Of a stretch of DNA of 64,000 nucleotides, positions 8,305 to 17,179 are shown in pieces; within the stretch, counting starts at the first letter, position 1, and every line of letters begins with the position of its first letter. The position numbers and the translations under genes are program-made. The stretch is from a virus: IMG/VR virus record IMGVR_UViG_3300035682_001186, positions 45,271 to 109,270 of that record. One strand, written 5' to 3'. The notes beneath the pieces were generated by a model. That model worked only from the letters and a program-made list of their open reading frames with translations, was not told the origin of the DNA and did no database searches.

Positions 8305-8326
8305 TATTTATCAAATTTGATAAATA
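8305..8326. promoter_or_regulatory. Back-to-back divergent late promoters forming a perfect palindrome
   Basis: A 22-base perfect inverted repeat whose right half is TTTGATAAATA. Each half contains GATAAATA, one reading left to the 74-residue gene (ATG at 8283) and one reading right to the GIY-YIG-like gene (ATG at 8386). The two boxes are separated by only 6 bases. Confidence 0.7.
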
Positions 8327-8331
8327 CTATT

Positions 8332-8359
8332 GTAGTTCGCGGTGATCAGACCCAACTAC
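8332..8359 (+). promoter_or_regulatory. Leader hairpin before the GIY-YIG-like gene
   Basis: GTAGTT (8332-8337) pairs with AACTAC (8354-8359), with an inner GGT/ACC. It lies between the late box and the ribosome binding site (TTAGGAGC). T4 homing endonuclease genes often have leader hairpins that restrain translation; a similar role here is inference. Confidence 0.35.
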
Positions 8360-8385
8360 TCTAATGCTTATTAGGAGCAATCAGC

Positions 8386-9087
8386 ATGATTATTTATCTA
8401 GTAGTCAAAACTCACAATAAAACCGGTTTAAAATACTTATGTCAGACAATAAGAGATCCATTTAAATATAAAGGATCAGGAACATATTGGAAACGACATC
8501 TTAGAGAACATGGCAATTCTCATTCTACTATAGTAATTAAAGAATGTTTAACAAAACAAGAACTCAAAGAATGGGGAATGTATTATAGTAAATTATGGAA
8601 CATTGTTGATGATGTAGATTCATATAACAAAAAAACATGGGCCAATTTAAAACCGGAAGAAGGAGACGGTGGAGCGTCTGGAAAATATAGTTCATGTAAA
8701 AAACAAGAAGTAAAAAATAAAATTTCTAAAAGTTTAATAAATCTTGGAAATAATCATCCATCTAGAAATAGAACTTCAGAACAAACAAAAAATTTACGTG
8801 ACAGAATGAGTGGGAATAATAATTTTGCAAAGAGAAAAGAAATTAGACAAAAAATATCAGAAAATAATCCAATGAAAAGAGAAGATCAAAAAGATAGACA
8901 AAGAGGAAGTAAAAATCCAGCTTATAATTCTACTCTATTTACTTTTAAACACAAAATTACAAATGAAGTCGTGACATACACATGTCATGATTTCTGTAAA
9001 ATAATTTTATCAGATAACGATAGACCAAACATTTGCAAATTAATAAAAAACGAAGCAAAATCCGTAAAAGGTTGGATATTAATTTAA
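8386..9087 (+). CDS. GIY-YIG-like homing endonuclease with NUMOD3-type repeats (copy 1)
   Basis: A 233-residue protein. The N-terminal ~90 residues have a GIY-YIG-like layout: Y4-L5 strand, G14-L-K-Y-L second strand, KYKGSGTYWKRHLREHG with the Arg/His helix, then E-WGMYYS-LWNIV and a terminal WANLKPEEGDGG. Residues 115-195 hold repeated N-P-(M/S/A)-type modules (NHPSRN, NNFAKR, NNPMKR, KNPAYN), as in NUMOD3 DNA-binding repeats of mobile endonucleases. It is inserted on the plus strand between head genes and ends one base before the portal stop. A paralogue lies at 34994-35695. Confidence 0.75.
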   Translation: MIIYLVVKTHNKTGLKYLCQTIRDPFKYKGSGTYWKRHLREHGNSHSTIVIKECLTKQELKEWGMYYSKLWNIVDDVDSYNKKTWANLKPEEGDGGASGKYSSCKKQEVKNKISKSLINLGNNHPSRNRTSEQTKNLRDRMSGNNNFAKRKEIRQKISENNPMKREDQKDRQRGSKNPAYNSTLFTFKHKITNEVVTYTCHDFCKIILSDNDRPNICKLIKNEAKSVKGWILI

Positions 9088-9088
9088 A

Positions 9089-10858
9089 TTATACCGGAGG
9101 GGGAGTTGCCAATGCACCTGGACTGGCAGTTTGATCATTAGCACCAACTGGAGCAGTAACTTCTGGAGCTATACCTTCTTCTCCTTCACTATCACTTTCA
9201 ATATTGTCGGCAGTTTCCAAATCACTATCAATATCACCAGTACTAATACCAACACTACGTAAATCAGAACCTTTAGCTTCTTGATCTTCTGGCTCAGATT
9301 TCTCTTCTTTCCATAATTTCTGATTTTCTTTGATTTCTTCTTGACTTAATCCCAAGAATCTTTCCATGGCAAATCTAATACTCATATATGGTAAAGCTGC
9401 CATAGTAGTAAATGTCTGAACTCTAGATGTATCCAATTCTGATTGACGATAACTAGCAAAGTTTTGTGGTGGAGTAAAGTGAATGTCAAACAATCCACTA
9501 TCAATATTAAATCCTCTCCAACGCATAAACAATTTAAACTCTTCATTGAGTTTTTTGCTCATATAACCTTGTAATCGCTCACAATACTTATTGAATCTAA
9601 ACTCTTGAATCATAGCGGTACCAACACGACCATCACTTAATGGTGTTGGATTATCTTCTGGACCAGTTGGCAAGTAGCTACTTGGAACACGTAAACCACG
9701 TGCCAATCTATTATTGAAGTAACGTAAGTCATCAATCTCACCCAAGTTTTGTCCACCGGGCATAAGTTCTACACTAGATCCACGACCATCGGCTGTTACT
9801 GGGAAGAAATAATCTTCATTTGTTGACAATGGATTGTAAGTAGCATCAACAATACTTTGACCACCTTGAATACTTGGAATTCTACGTTGATGAATTTCAT
9901 CTTTAATACGATTGACAAATGCCATAGCCATATTACTTGGCATATTACCAACGTCAATCTTAAAAATTCTACGTTCTGGTGCTCGTTGAACACGATAGAT
10001 CAGAACCGCATCTTCTAACAATTCTTTTTGTTTATAAACTTTGAAAATATTTTCTAATACACTTTGACCAAATGGCCAATAGCGATCTAGACCTTCTGTC
10101 AATGATAAGTGTACAACATGTTTGGCATCAATTGCCATTTCATTAACACCTAAACTAAAACGTGTACCTGTTGTACCATATGGTTCATTTGGTACAGTAT
10201 ATGAATATGGTGCACTATATCCAGCAGTTGGTGGTTGTGCTTGAAAATCTGTACTGGTCTTTTCTGCTACCGTTAGATTTTGTAAGTTTGGATTGATATC
10301 TTTAACTACATATTGTTCTGGTAATTTACCTGCACTTTCGTTTACAATAACTTTAACTACTTTAGTTGGATCAACCCAAAACAATTTGAATGTTTCTGGA
10401 TCACGTAGAAATACTTGATCACCATATTTTACAGTGTTTCTAAATATTTTGAATGCTCTGACATCCATTTCATTTAATTTACACCATTGTTGTAATTGTT
10501 TACCAATCAACTCTACTTCAGTTTGTGTTGGTTCACCATTAAAGTGTATATCAAATGGAGTTTTGTTATGTTCATTTAACTGTGTAGAAAATTCACTTAA
10601 AATATCTAAACATCCATTGATTTCTGGATCACAATCCATCATTTCATATTGATTATATCGTTCAATACGATTTGGATGACCAGTATATACTTCTGGTAAA
10701 CGACTTTGATAGTTTCTAAAGGCAAAATTATTATCCCAACCACCTGTTGGTGATTGATTCATACCAGCTCCGCCATTCCAAGAACCTTCGTTACTGTTGG
10801 CTCCTGAAATTGGACTTAGTGATCCGTGTTTATTAGTAAATTTTTTCTTGTATGACAT
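9089..10858 (-). CDS. gp20: Portal vertex protein, gp20 family
   Basis: A 589-residue protein forming the dodecameric portal through which DNA enters the head. The conserved stretch YNQYEMMDCDPEINGCLDI-SEF, the stem/crown part HVVHLSLTEGLDRYWPFGQS, and IYRVQRAPERRIFKIDVGNM and VPSSYL are typical of T4-like gp20. It is slightly longer than T4 gp20 (524 residues). The C-terminal ~70 residues are acidic and low-complexity. Late promoter GATAAATA lies 21 bases upstream of the ATG. Its stop is one base from that of the convergent endonuclease gene. Confidence 0.95.
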   Translation of the reverse strand: MSYKKKFTNKHGSLSPISGANSNEGSWNGGAGMNQSPTGGWDNNFAFRNYQSRLPEVYTGHPNRIERYNQYEMMDCDPEINGCLDILSEFSTQLNEHNKTPFDIHFNGEPTQTEVELIGKQLQQWCKLNEMDVRAFKIFRNTVKYGDQVFLRDPETFKLFWVDPTKVVKVIVNESAGKLPEQYVVKDINPNLQNLTVAEKTSTDFQAQPPTAGYSAPYSYTVPNEPYGTTGTRFSLGVNEMAIDAKHVVHLSLTEGLDRYWPFGQSVLENIFKVYKQKELLEDAVLIYRVQRAPERRIFKIDVGNMPSNMAMAFVNRIKDEIHQRRIPSIQGGQSIVDATYNPLSTNEDYFFPVTADGRGSSVELMPGGQNLGEIDDLRYFNNRLARGLRVPSSYLPTGPEDNPTPLSDGRVGTAMIQEFRFNKYCERLQGYMSKKLNEEFKLFMRWRGFNIDSGLFDIHFTPPQNFASYRQSELDTSRVQTFTTMAALPYMSIRFAMERFLGLSQEEIKENQKLWKEEKSEPEDQEAKGSDLRSVGISTGDIDSDLETADNIESDSEGEEGIAPEVTAPVGANDQTASPGALATPPPV

Positions 10859-10878
10859 ATCTCATCTTCAATGTCTAG

Positions 10879-10886
10879 TATTTATC
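10879..10886 (-). promoter_or_regulatory. Late promoter box (GATAAATA) before the portal gene
   Basis: GATAAATACTAG on the minus strand, 21 bases before the portal ATG. It falls in the 30-base gap after the tape-measure-like gene. Confidence 0.65.
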
Positions 10887-10888
10887 AA

Positions 10889-13096
10889 TTAAGCCATTGT
10901 TGCTTGCATTTTCTTTTTAGTCATTGAGTTACTTGATTCTAGTAAATCAATTAAAAGAGCAAATTTATCATTAAGATTCATAGACATATTTTCTATATGT
11001 TTATTATCTTGAGTTGCAATATTCAATGATCCTGGTAATGATCTTTGAGAAACATTTGTTCCTTTGTCAGATTGATCGGATTCATTTGTATTTTGTACAA
11101 TTCCACCGGTGTTAGCTGCAAAACCAGTATCAGATATTAATTCAGACTGAGGTGTGGCTGAGGGAGATTGCGGTAAATTATTTTTTGGAGCAACAGATGT
11201 TGCCGCAACAGTTGGTTTACTTGTTGAGCCAGTAGATGCACTGGAGTTTGTCGCAGATGATGTTACTGCCGATGCTGCTGTTGGAGCTGCAGGTGATGTT
11301 ACTGTCGAAGCTACTGCAGTAGATGGAGTTATTTGAGTTGTTGATGAAGTTTTTGGTTGAGTTGGATTATTTTTTTGATATTCTTCTATCTGTAATCTAG
11401 TTGTTTCATCAAAATCATTTATATTTTTTCTTTTTTCTTCTATTTCATTGGCATAATTTTTTATTTTTAAATTATGTTCTTGTTTTTTCAATTCTGCTAA
11501 TTTTTCGTCATACTTTTTTAAAAGTTTTTTTGATTCATCATCAACTGAAGTGCCCATATTAGTAATCAAAGATTCTAATATATCTTTTTCTGTTGGTGGT
11601 TTTAAATTTCTAATTTCTTTTTGAACACTGTTTAATTCTCGCTGAATTTCCAAAGATTTTGGTCCTCCTTTTCCAACCATCTTAGCTAATTCATCCATAA
11701 AATCTTTCATTGTATCGCTCATAACATTCATCAATGTTGCAACGGTTTCACTACTAGTAGCTAATTGTTCCATTCTAATACTAGTATCTCTCATGTATGT
11801 TTTAGTATCTGCGATTTCAGTATTTAAACCAGTAGATTCTGCTGCAATCTTTTTATTTTTATCTAATTGTTCCTCATATTGTTGTTTAGTTAATCCATCT
11901 TTTTCAGTGATGAATTTTTGCATTTGAGTGTATACTGCATATAATGGATTATCTGAATTTATTACGCCGACTGTTTTTTCTGCATAAGATACCATTCTTT
12001 TATACGTGTCAATCGTTTTTTGAACTGCCTGAAACTCGTCTATTTTTCCAGATGTTAAATCTTTTGTAAGATTCATCATATCGGTTCCTGCTGCTGCCAT
12101 CTGACTAAAAAAATCCTTTTCAGCTTGAGTTCTTCCTATTCCAAAATTAGACAATCCTCCTAAAGTCATTTTTGCTAGTTCTGGACTAGATGCATTTAAA
12201 ATATGTAAGAAATTTGTTACTGACTTTTTAACTGGTTCAGATAAATCTGTTCTTCCTTGTATACCAAATACATATTCAGCACTATCCATTAATTTTTTAT
12301 TATATTCATCATGTTGTCTGATAGACATTCCAGTTAAATCTGCTAATGTTTTTAGCTCTAATGCATAATTTTCAGTTATTTTTACAGCATCATCGTCAAT
12401 TTTAATTTGAGTGCCCTGATATCTTTGTCTTTGATTTAGTGCACTAATTTGAAATTCTGTAAAATCAGTTGCACTAATTCCTAATCTTTGCATTCGTTTT
12501 CTTGTTTCTCTACTATGAATTCCTAAGTCTTCAAGCTTAGCTCTACCGCCCGCAGCTGAACCTCCAAGTAAAGCGATATCTTTTGAACTTTTAGTGAACA
12601 ATGTTTCCATTTCTGAAATACTCATTCCTAATGAAACTCCAGCTTTTTGCATATCAGTAAAACTAGAAACAACTCCATTCTGACTCATTTTTTCAAATGA
12701 AGCATATGCTTTATCCATTGATCTGATCAAATGAGCCGCAACAGCGCCAGTTGCTTCGGAAGCTGCTCCAAAAAATGCTCCAATTGGACCAAATATTCCC
12801 AAAAAATTTCCCATAGTGCTAGAAACTAACTCTACAATTGCCGCTAATGGTTCAAAGCTTGAGCCGCTATTCAATAAACTTTTAGTGAATGTCCCAAACT
12901 GAGCAGTTGCGTTTTTGGTAACTCCCTTAAGTTTTTTAAGCATTTCGGCCGATTCTTCTTCTTCCGCTGCAACTTTTGCAGCATTTGATGTTAAAATCAG
13001 ATTGGTGTTAGAATTTTTTAATAAAATTTTATTAAAACTAGATAACTCACTAATAGTTTGTTCTAATTCTGAATTAAAATTGTCAATTGTGGACAT
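10889..13096 (-). CDS. Tape-measure-like virion protein (short paralogue)
   Basis: A 735-residue protein with helical, coiled-coil-rich segments (about 1-70, 420-600) and a hydrophobic Gly/Ala segment at about 85-130 (LVSSTMGNFLGIFGPIGAFF). It ends in a Ser/Thr/Ala low-complexity linker (600-690) and a final helix. It is paralogous to the upstream 949-residue gene. Shared features are an early helical region, a hydrophobic segment, then FEK-SQ-G-VSSF and a conserved block around LGI-----R--IS-L. It has no hydrolase domain. Hydrophobic centre, coiled coils and the nearby gp26/51 chaperone-type genes suggest a tail tape-measure role. I cannot exclude another internal virion role. Confidence 0.65.
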   Translation of the reverse strand: MSTIDNFNSELEQTISELSSFNKILLKNSNTNLILTSNAAKVAAEEEESAEMLKKLKGVTKNATAQFGTFTKSLLNSGSSFEPLAAIVELVSSTMGNFLGIFGPIGAFFGAASEATGAVAAHLIRSMDKAYASFEKMSQNGVVSSFTDMQKAGVSLGMSISEMETLFTKSSKDIALLGGSAAGGRAKLEDLGIHSRETRKRMQRLGISATDFTEFQISALNQRQRYQGTQIKIDDDAVKITENYALELKTLADLTGMSIRQHDEYNKKLMDSAEYVFGIQGRTDLSEPVKKSVTNFLHILNASSPELAKMTLGGLSNFGIGRTQAEKDFFSQMAAAGTDMMNLTKDLTSGKIDEFQAVQKTIDTYKRMVSYAEKTVGVINSDNPLYAVYTQMQKFITEKDGLTKQQYEEQLDKNKKIAAESTGLNTEIADTKTYMRDTSIRMEQLATSSETVATLMNVMSDTMKDFMDELAKMVGKGGPKSLEIQRELNSVQKEIRNLKPPTEKDILESLITNMGTSVDDESKKLLKKYDEKLAELKKQEHNLKIKNYANEIEEKRKNINDFDETTRLQIEEYQKNNPTQPKTSSTTQITPSTAVASTVTSPAAPTAASAVTSSATNSSASTGSTSKPTVAATSVAPKNNLPQSPSATPQSELISDTGFAANTGGIVQNTNESDQSDKGTNVSQRSLPGSLNIATQDNKHIENMSMNLNDKFALLIDLLESSNSMTKKKMQATMA

Positions 13097-13114
13097 ATTA
13101 TTTTCTCATAAAGA

Positions 13115-15964
13115 TTAAGAGGATTTCATTCTTTCTTGTAATGATATTTTATCATTCATTAAATTTATCATTTCATCAACGTTTGAGTCAATCATACTAA
13201 TTAAATTAGCTAATAATTTGTCAGATTGTTTTTGTTTTTTACCATAAAACATATTACTATTACCATCATTATCAGGTATAATCATCATTCGTTCACGACC
13301 ATGTAATTCAATTAGATACCCAGTACTTGGACCATCAAATATACCACCAGTTCTGGCGGTTACTTCTGCATGTATGTGACCGCCAGTCGCTTGGCTAGAT
13401 GGGTCATTATATTCATCTATTGCTTTTGAAGCACCTGAATTTTTTAAGAAATCAGTTATTTCTTTACTCATTGCTTTTGATATTTTTCCTCCTCTTGGTA
13501 CTCCCTGTAAGGTGTAATCAAATGCCAATCCATCTTTATGTGCTGTAGTGCCTCGTTTCATTGTATCATTGAATGCGCTAAATGTTCCACCAGGATACAT
13601 ATTTTGAAATTTTCTGGCAAGAGCAATTATGTTGTTACTCGCTGATCCACCGGCAATTGCTTCTCCTGGATATTTACCACCTATATTCAATCCTTGATAG
13701 TCTTTTGAGTTGGCAGCCTGACCATTCTGATTATTTTCGTTTTCTTTTGAAATTGCGCTAGAATATATTGAACTTAATTTTTTAGCATAATCTGGATCAG
13801 TTGCATATCCAGATTTACCCTGAGCAGCTATAGCCTCTGATGCAGTTTTTGCCGCCACCACATCTTTATATCTGGAGTTTGAAGTAAGTAATCTTACATA
13901 ATCTGCTGCAGATTCATTCATATTACTATAAGTCATAAATGGCTGGTTTATAGTTACCATTTTACCATTAATAAATTCTTGAGTAGATTGAGAATTCTTT
14001 CTTTTTCCACTAAAATCTTTTATACCAAAATAGTTATTTCCACCACCTAAACTCTTACCATATCCTGTTTCTAAAGCTGATTGTGTTGCTCCCAACATTG
14101 CAATAGCTTCAGGATTTGGAACTCCAGCTTTTTTTGCTTCTGAATATATTGCAGTATATATATTTTGAAAAAATTCTTTTTGAGGACCCTTAAATGACGG
14201 TGATCCGCCAGATTGAGATGAGGATGATGAATTAGGTCGCGATCTTTCCGCCTCGGTTTTATATCCTTTTAGTATTTCAAGTTCTAATTTTTTTGCAGCA
14301 AGTTCTTTTTCTCTTTTTTCCAAATTTCTAAGATTAATATTTTCTAATATAATTAAATTTTTAGTATCTTCTATTTCTTTTTTATCAGATTTGTCTACAA
14401 AATAACCGCTTTTTCCAGCTGCTTTTCTAGCATTTATTTTTTCTTGAGCTTTAATTTGTCTTTTATTATATTCAGCCAACTCGGTAATTGAATCTGTTAT
14501 TTTGTCTCGTACATTATCTTGATCTTCCATTACAATTAAAAGTTCAGGTATATTTTTTCCAACTTGATTAAAAACCCCTTTGATTAATGAATTCATTGCC
14601 TTAGATATTAATCTCATTGATTTAGTAACCAATGGAATACTCATTGACAATCTTTGAATTGTCAAATTGTTGTCACCCATGTCAATTCTAGCTCTAGCTA
14701 AAGCTTCATCTGTTGTGGTTGGTGGTTTAGTTTTACCCGCCTGAATCATATCTTCTATATCTTTTTGATTTAATTTGGCAAATTGAGCACCTTTACGTAG
14801 TTCAACTGCAACTTTACTATCTAGTGTATCACCGGCCATCATTGCTTGATTCCCTATAACCTGTACATTTTTTACATTGGTTCTTTTCATGGTATCTACT
14901 ACATTATTAACTTGACCCAATGGGGAATTAATATGTTTTTGTAAATCTGCTAGAATATCTATGCCAAGTCTACCATAGTGTTGTCTGACAACATCAGCCT
15001 CATCTGATGTTGCAATGACTCCTTGTTTAAGACCAACCATTAAATCTCTAATACCTTTTTCAGTGATTGGTCCAAATGCAAATTTAGTTACTTCAAGTAA
15101 TTTGTTATCTGCTAGATTTTGTTCTATAGTTCGTTTTCCTACAAATATTCTATAACTAGCCTCTTCTTGTCTGGCATCAATTTCTTTTTGAACTTCTTCT
15201 CTTCGTTCACCAGTCATTATACTTATATCAGTAATATTGTTTAAATATTGTTTAAATCTTTCAATATGTTTTGCATCAAATTTTTGTCGTTCTCCGGTAA
15301 TTTTTCTTTCATAATCCATATACTTTATCTGACTTGCAGCTAATTCTTTAGTCGTAATTCCAAGTAATTGAAAATCTACTCGTGAAGTTAATAATGATCC
15401 TGATAATTTTTTAAATTCTTGAATCCCGTTAAATGCAGTACCACTCCAAGAAGATAATATTTGACCTTGTCCTTCAAGAAGTTCAGATAAATCATTTATT
15501 GTAATCATTGTAGATGATGATATATCATCTATTTCATCAAAACTACTTACTAAACCACTTTGACTAAGTTTTTCAAATCCAGTATATGTTTTCTCAAATG
15601 TTTCAATAGTTGTATTGGCAACTTTTCCCGCAAGTTTAATTGCCTGACCAACAGCTTTACCAACACTACCAAATTTACTAGCCATACCACTAGCTAGTGA
15701 TGTTAGTAATGTTATTGTTTTTGTTAACGGACCAAAACTACTAGAACCAGTAGTTAAACTTTTTCCAATACCAATTAACTCTTGTCCAAATTTCTCTCCA
15801 GAATCAATTAATTTCGCTAATTTTTTCTCTTGATCTTTTTCTTCATTGATTAGTTTTTGTTGACCACGTTCATAACTTGTCATTCCAGCAGTATTCAAAC
15901 GAAGTATATCGTTGAAAGACTTTAAATTATCAATATTGATGTTATCTAAATTATTATTGGCCAT
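13115..15964 (-). CDS. Tape-measure-like protein with C-terminal glucosaminidase and M15-like peptidase domains
   Basis: A 949-residue protein. Residues 1-560 are tape-measure-like: coiled coils, a hydrophobic segment near 75-120, and the FEKLSQSGLVSSFDE block shared with the 735-residue paralogue. After a Ser/Gly linker (577-590), about residues 595-745 look like a glucosaminidase domain (GATQSALETGYGKS, NNYFGIKDF, FMTYSN---SA-DYV). Residues 785-870 look like an M15-type peptidase: A-HKDGLAFDYTL near 809-817 and GGHIHAEV near 862-868 supply the His/Asp/His zinc ligands. A further ~70 residues follow. It probably sets tail length and opens host peptidoglycan at infection. AATAAATA box at 16006-16013. 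Confidence 0.75.
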   Translation of the reverse strand: MANNNLDNINIDNLKSFNDILRLNTAGMTSYERGQQKLINEEKDQEKKLAKLIDSGEKFGQELIGIGKSLTTGSSSFGPLTKTITLLTSLASGMASKFGSVGKAVGQAIKLAGKVANTTIETFEKTYTGFEKLSQSGLVSSFDEIDDISSSTMITINDLSELLEGQGQILSSWSGTAFNGIQEFKKLSGSLLTSRVDFQLLGITTKELAASQIKYMDYERKITGERQKFDAKHIERFKQYLNNITDISIMTGERREEVQKEIDARQEEASYRIFVGKRTIEQNLADNKLLEVTKFAFGPITEKGIRDLMVGLKQGVIATSDEADVVRQHYGRLGIDILADLQKHINSPLGQVNNVVDTMKRTNVKNVQVIGNQAMMAGDTLDSKVAVELRKGAQFAKLNQKDIEDMIQAGKTKPPTTTDEALARARIDMGDNNLTIQRLSMSIPLVTKSMRLISKAMNSLIKGVFNQVGKNIPELLIVMEDQDNVRDKITDSITELAEYNKRQIKAQEKINARKAAGKSGYFVDKSDKKEIEDTKNLIILENINLRNLEKREKELAAKKLELEILKGYKTEAERSRPNSSSSSQSGGSPSFKGPQKEFFQNIYTAIYSEAKKAGVPNPEAIAMLGATQSALETGYGKSLGGGNNYFGIKDFSGKRKNSQSTQEFINGKMVTINQPFMTYSNMNESAADYVRLLTSNSRYKDVVAAKTASEAIAAQGKSGYATDPDYAKKLSSIYSSAISKENENNQNGQAANSKDYQGLNIGGKYPGEAIAGGSASNNIIALARKFQNMYPGGTFSAFNDTMKRGTTAHKDGLAFDYTLQGVPRGGKISKAMSKEITDFLKNSGASKAIDEYNDPSSQATGGHIHAEVTARTGGIFDGPSTGYLIELHGRERMMIIPDNDGNSNMFYGKKQKQSDKLLANLISMIDSNVDEMINLMNDKISLQERMKSS

Positions 15965-15973
15965 TTTTGCTCA

Positions 15974-15980
15974 CTAAATA
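15974..15980 (+). promoter_or_regulatory. Possible late box (CTAAATA) for gp26/51
   Basis: ACTAAATAG on the plus strand, 65 bases before the gp26 ATG. It overlaps the divergent gene's leader. Confidence 0.35.
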
Positions 15981-16005
15981 GTGTCTGAATCAGTGCACTT
16001 ATAAG

Positions 16006-16013
16006 TATTTATT
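16006..16013 (-). promoter_or_regulatory. Late promoter box (AATAAATA) for the tape-measure-like genes
   Basis: GAATAAATA on the minus strand, about 42 bases before the ATG at 15964. It would drive both tape-measure-like genes, which are 18 bases apart. Confidence 0.5.
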
Positions 16014-16044
16014 CTACTATTTTTATCGTTAAAAAGGAACCAAA

Positions 16045-16869
16045 ATGTTAGCCAATAACCCATTAAAACAGTATTTTCGCCGCCCATGTTTATATTTCAA
16101 ACTTCCAAGTGAAGGGAAATATTATTTGCCAGGAGTTGTAGATATTCCGATAAATGGAGAATTGCCTGTTTATCCAATGACCGCTATTGATGAAATGACT
16201 ATTAGAACACCAGATGGATTATTTAATGGTGCGGCTGTTATTGAATTGATTAAAAGTTGTATTCCAAATGTGTTAGATCCATGGAAATTAAATAACGTTG
16301 ACTTAGATGCCGTACTAATAGCTATTAGAGCCGCTGCAAATAATGGTAAAATGTCTATAGATTCAGAATGTCCATCATGTAATGAAAAAACTGAATATGA
16401 TATTGATTTGATGCCAATGTTGGCAGATATGAAAGATGTAAACTACAATCAAGTATTAAAAATTAGAGAATTAGAAATAAAATTTAAACCATTAACATTT
16501 GAAGATACCAATAAAAATGGATTAGATCAAATGGATATTCAAAGAGCATTAATGAATTTGGATTCTTATTCAGATGAAGAAAAACAAATTGCAATGAATA
16601 ATACACTTAAAAAATTAAATGATATGGTTATAAAAGTTATATCTGATACCATTGATTATATTAGAACTCCAGAATTAACAGTTACAGAAAAAGAATATAT
16701 TATTGAATTTTTAAATAACTGTGATAGAGAAACTAATAACACAATTAAAGATTATAGTATAAAATTACGAGAGGCAAGTGAACTTAAACCAATTAATGTT
16801 CATTGTCCTCAATGTCAACATGAATATCAACAAAAAATTGTATTAAATGTTACGGATTTTTTCGCCTAA
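16045..16869 (+). CDS. gp26: Baseplate hub assembly protein, gp26-like (T4 baseplate family)
   Basis: A 274-residue protein. The start LKQYFRRPCLYFKLPSEG, followed by DIP-NGELPVYPMTA-DE and the (K/R)TPD-LFNG-A-IE-IKSCIP segment, is typical of the T4 gp26-type baseplate family. Two Cys pairs (CPSC near 111-114, CPQC near 257-260) probably bind zinc. It lies beside the divergent tape-measure-like genes, which suits a tape-measure/hub chaperone role. AAAAAGGAACC is the ribosome binding site. The last codons GAT TTT TTC GCC TAA contain a T-TTT-TTC slippery heptamer (16857-16863) that can switch ribosomes into the gp51 frame. Confidence 0.85.
   Translation: MLANNPLKQYFRRPCLYFKLPSEGKYYLPGVVDIPINGELPVYPMTAIDEMTIRTPDGLFNGAAVIELIKSCIPNVLDPWKLNNVDLDAVLIAIRAAANNGKMSIDSECPSCNEKTEYDIDLMPMLADMKDVNYNQVLKIRELEIKFKPLTFEDTNKNGLDQMDIQRALMNLDSYSDEEKQIAMNNTLKKLNDMVIKVISDTIDYIRTPELTVTEKEYIIEFLNNCDRETNNTIKDYSIKLREASELKPINVHCPQCQHEYQQKIVLNVTDFFA
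16857..16863 (+). other. Probable -1 ribosomal frameshift site (T TTT TTC)
   Basis: The heptamer fits the X-XXY-YYZ rule in the gp26 frame and lies two codons before the gp26 stop. The -1 frame is open from here for 76 codons and encodes a gp51-like sequence that lacks a good start of its own. Confidence 0.7.
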
Positions 16870-17093
16870 GGCTTCTTAATCTTAATCCTGACGAGATTAG
16901 GAAGCTGACAGATGATATGGAAAAGGAACGTTGGAATATATCCTTCAATGCACAAAAATTGGCTTGGTATATGCGAGGTGGCATTGATTACGTTGATATC
17001 TTAAATATGAGTCATATGGAAATTGACAATCTAAATGTTATCATTGATGAACATATGGAAACTACTAAGAAAACTAAATTACCATTCTTTTAA
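16863..17093 (+). CDS. gp51: gp51-like hub assembly protein, expressed as -1 frameshift extension of gp26
   Basis: In the -1 frame relative to gp26, 76 codons run to TAA at 17091-17093. The peptide includes LNLNPDEIRKLTDDMEKE, a Trp-rich stretch, LAWYMRGGIDYVDIL and the ending METTKKTKLPFF. That pattern is characteristic of gp51/tail-chaperone-like partners of gp26. The only in-frame ATG (16917) would lose the conserved first 18 residues, and its nearest AGGAAG is 12 bases away. I therefore infer a fusion of about 349 residues made by frameshifting, as for lambda gpG/gpGT. A terminator follows. Confidence 0.7.
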   Translation, partial: RLRLLNLNPDEIRKLTDDMEKERWNISFNAQKLAWYMRGGIDYVDILNMSHMEIDNLNVIIDEHMETTKKTKLPFF

Positions 17094-17100
17094 TACAAAT

Positions 17101-17118
17101 GGATGAACTAGTTCATCC
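17101..17118. repeat. 18-base perfect palindrome
   Basis: GGATGAACT and its exact reverse complement lie end to end, directly before the terminator hairpin. It may be a protein-binding site or part of the terminator structure. Confidence 0.5.
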
Positions 17119-17153
17119 GCCAGTGACCTATCGGTACACTGGCATTTTCTTTT
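17119..17153 (+). terminator. Rho-independent terminator after gp26/51
   Basis: GCCAGTG-ACC pairs with GGT-CACTGGC (one bulged A, loop TATC), then ATTTTCTTTT. A strong stem followed by a U-rich tract on the plus strand. Confidence 0.8.
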
Positions 17154-17179
17154 ATGTCTTTGAAATTATATACGTAAAA

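Noticed and set aside
11154-11336. Plus-strand ORF opposite the 735-residue gene
   Set aside because: An Ala/Val-rich antisense product of the Ser/Thr/Ala linker; no start signals.
16917-17093. gp51 as a separate gene starting at ATG 16917
   Set aside because: This start omits conserved upstream residues, and its only AGGAAG is 12 bases away; the frameshift explains the sequence better, though low-level internal initiation cannot be excluded.
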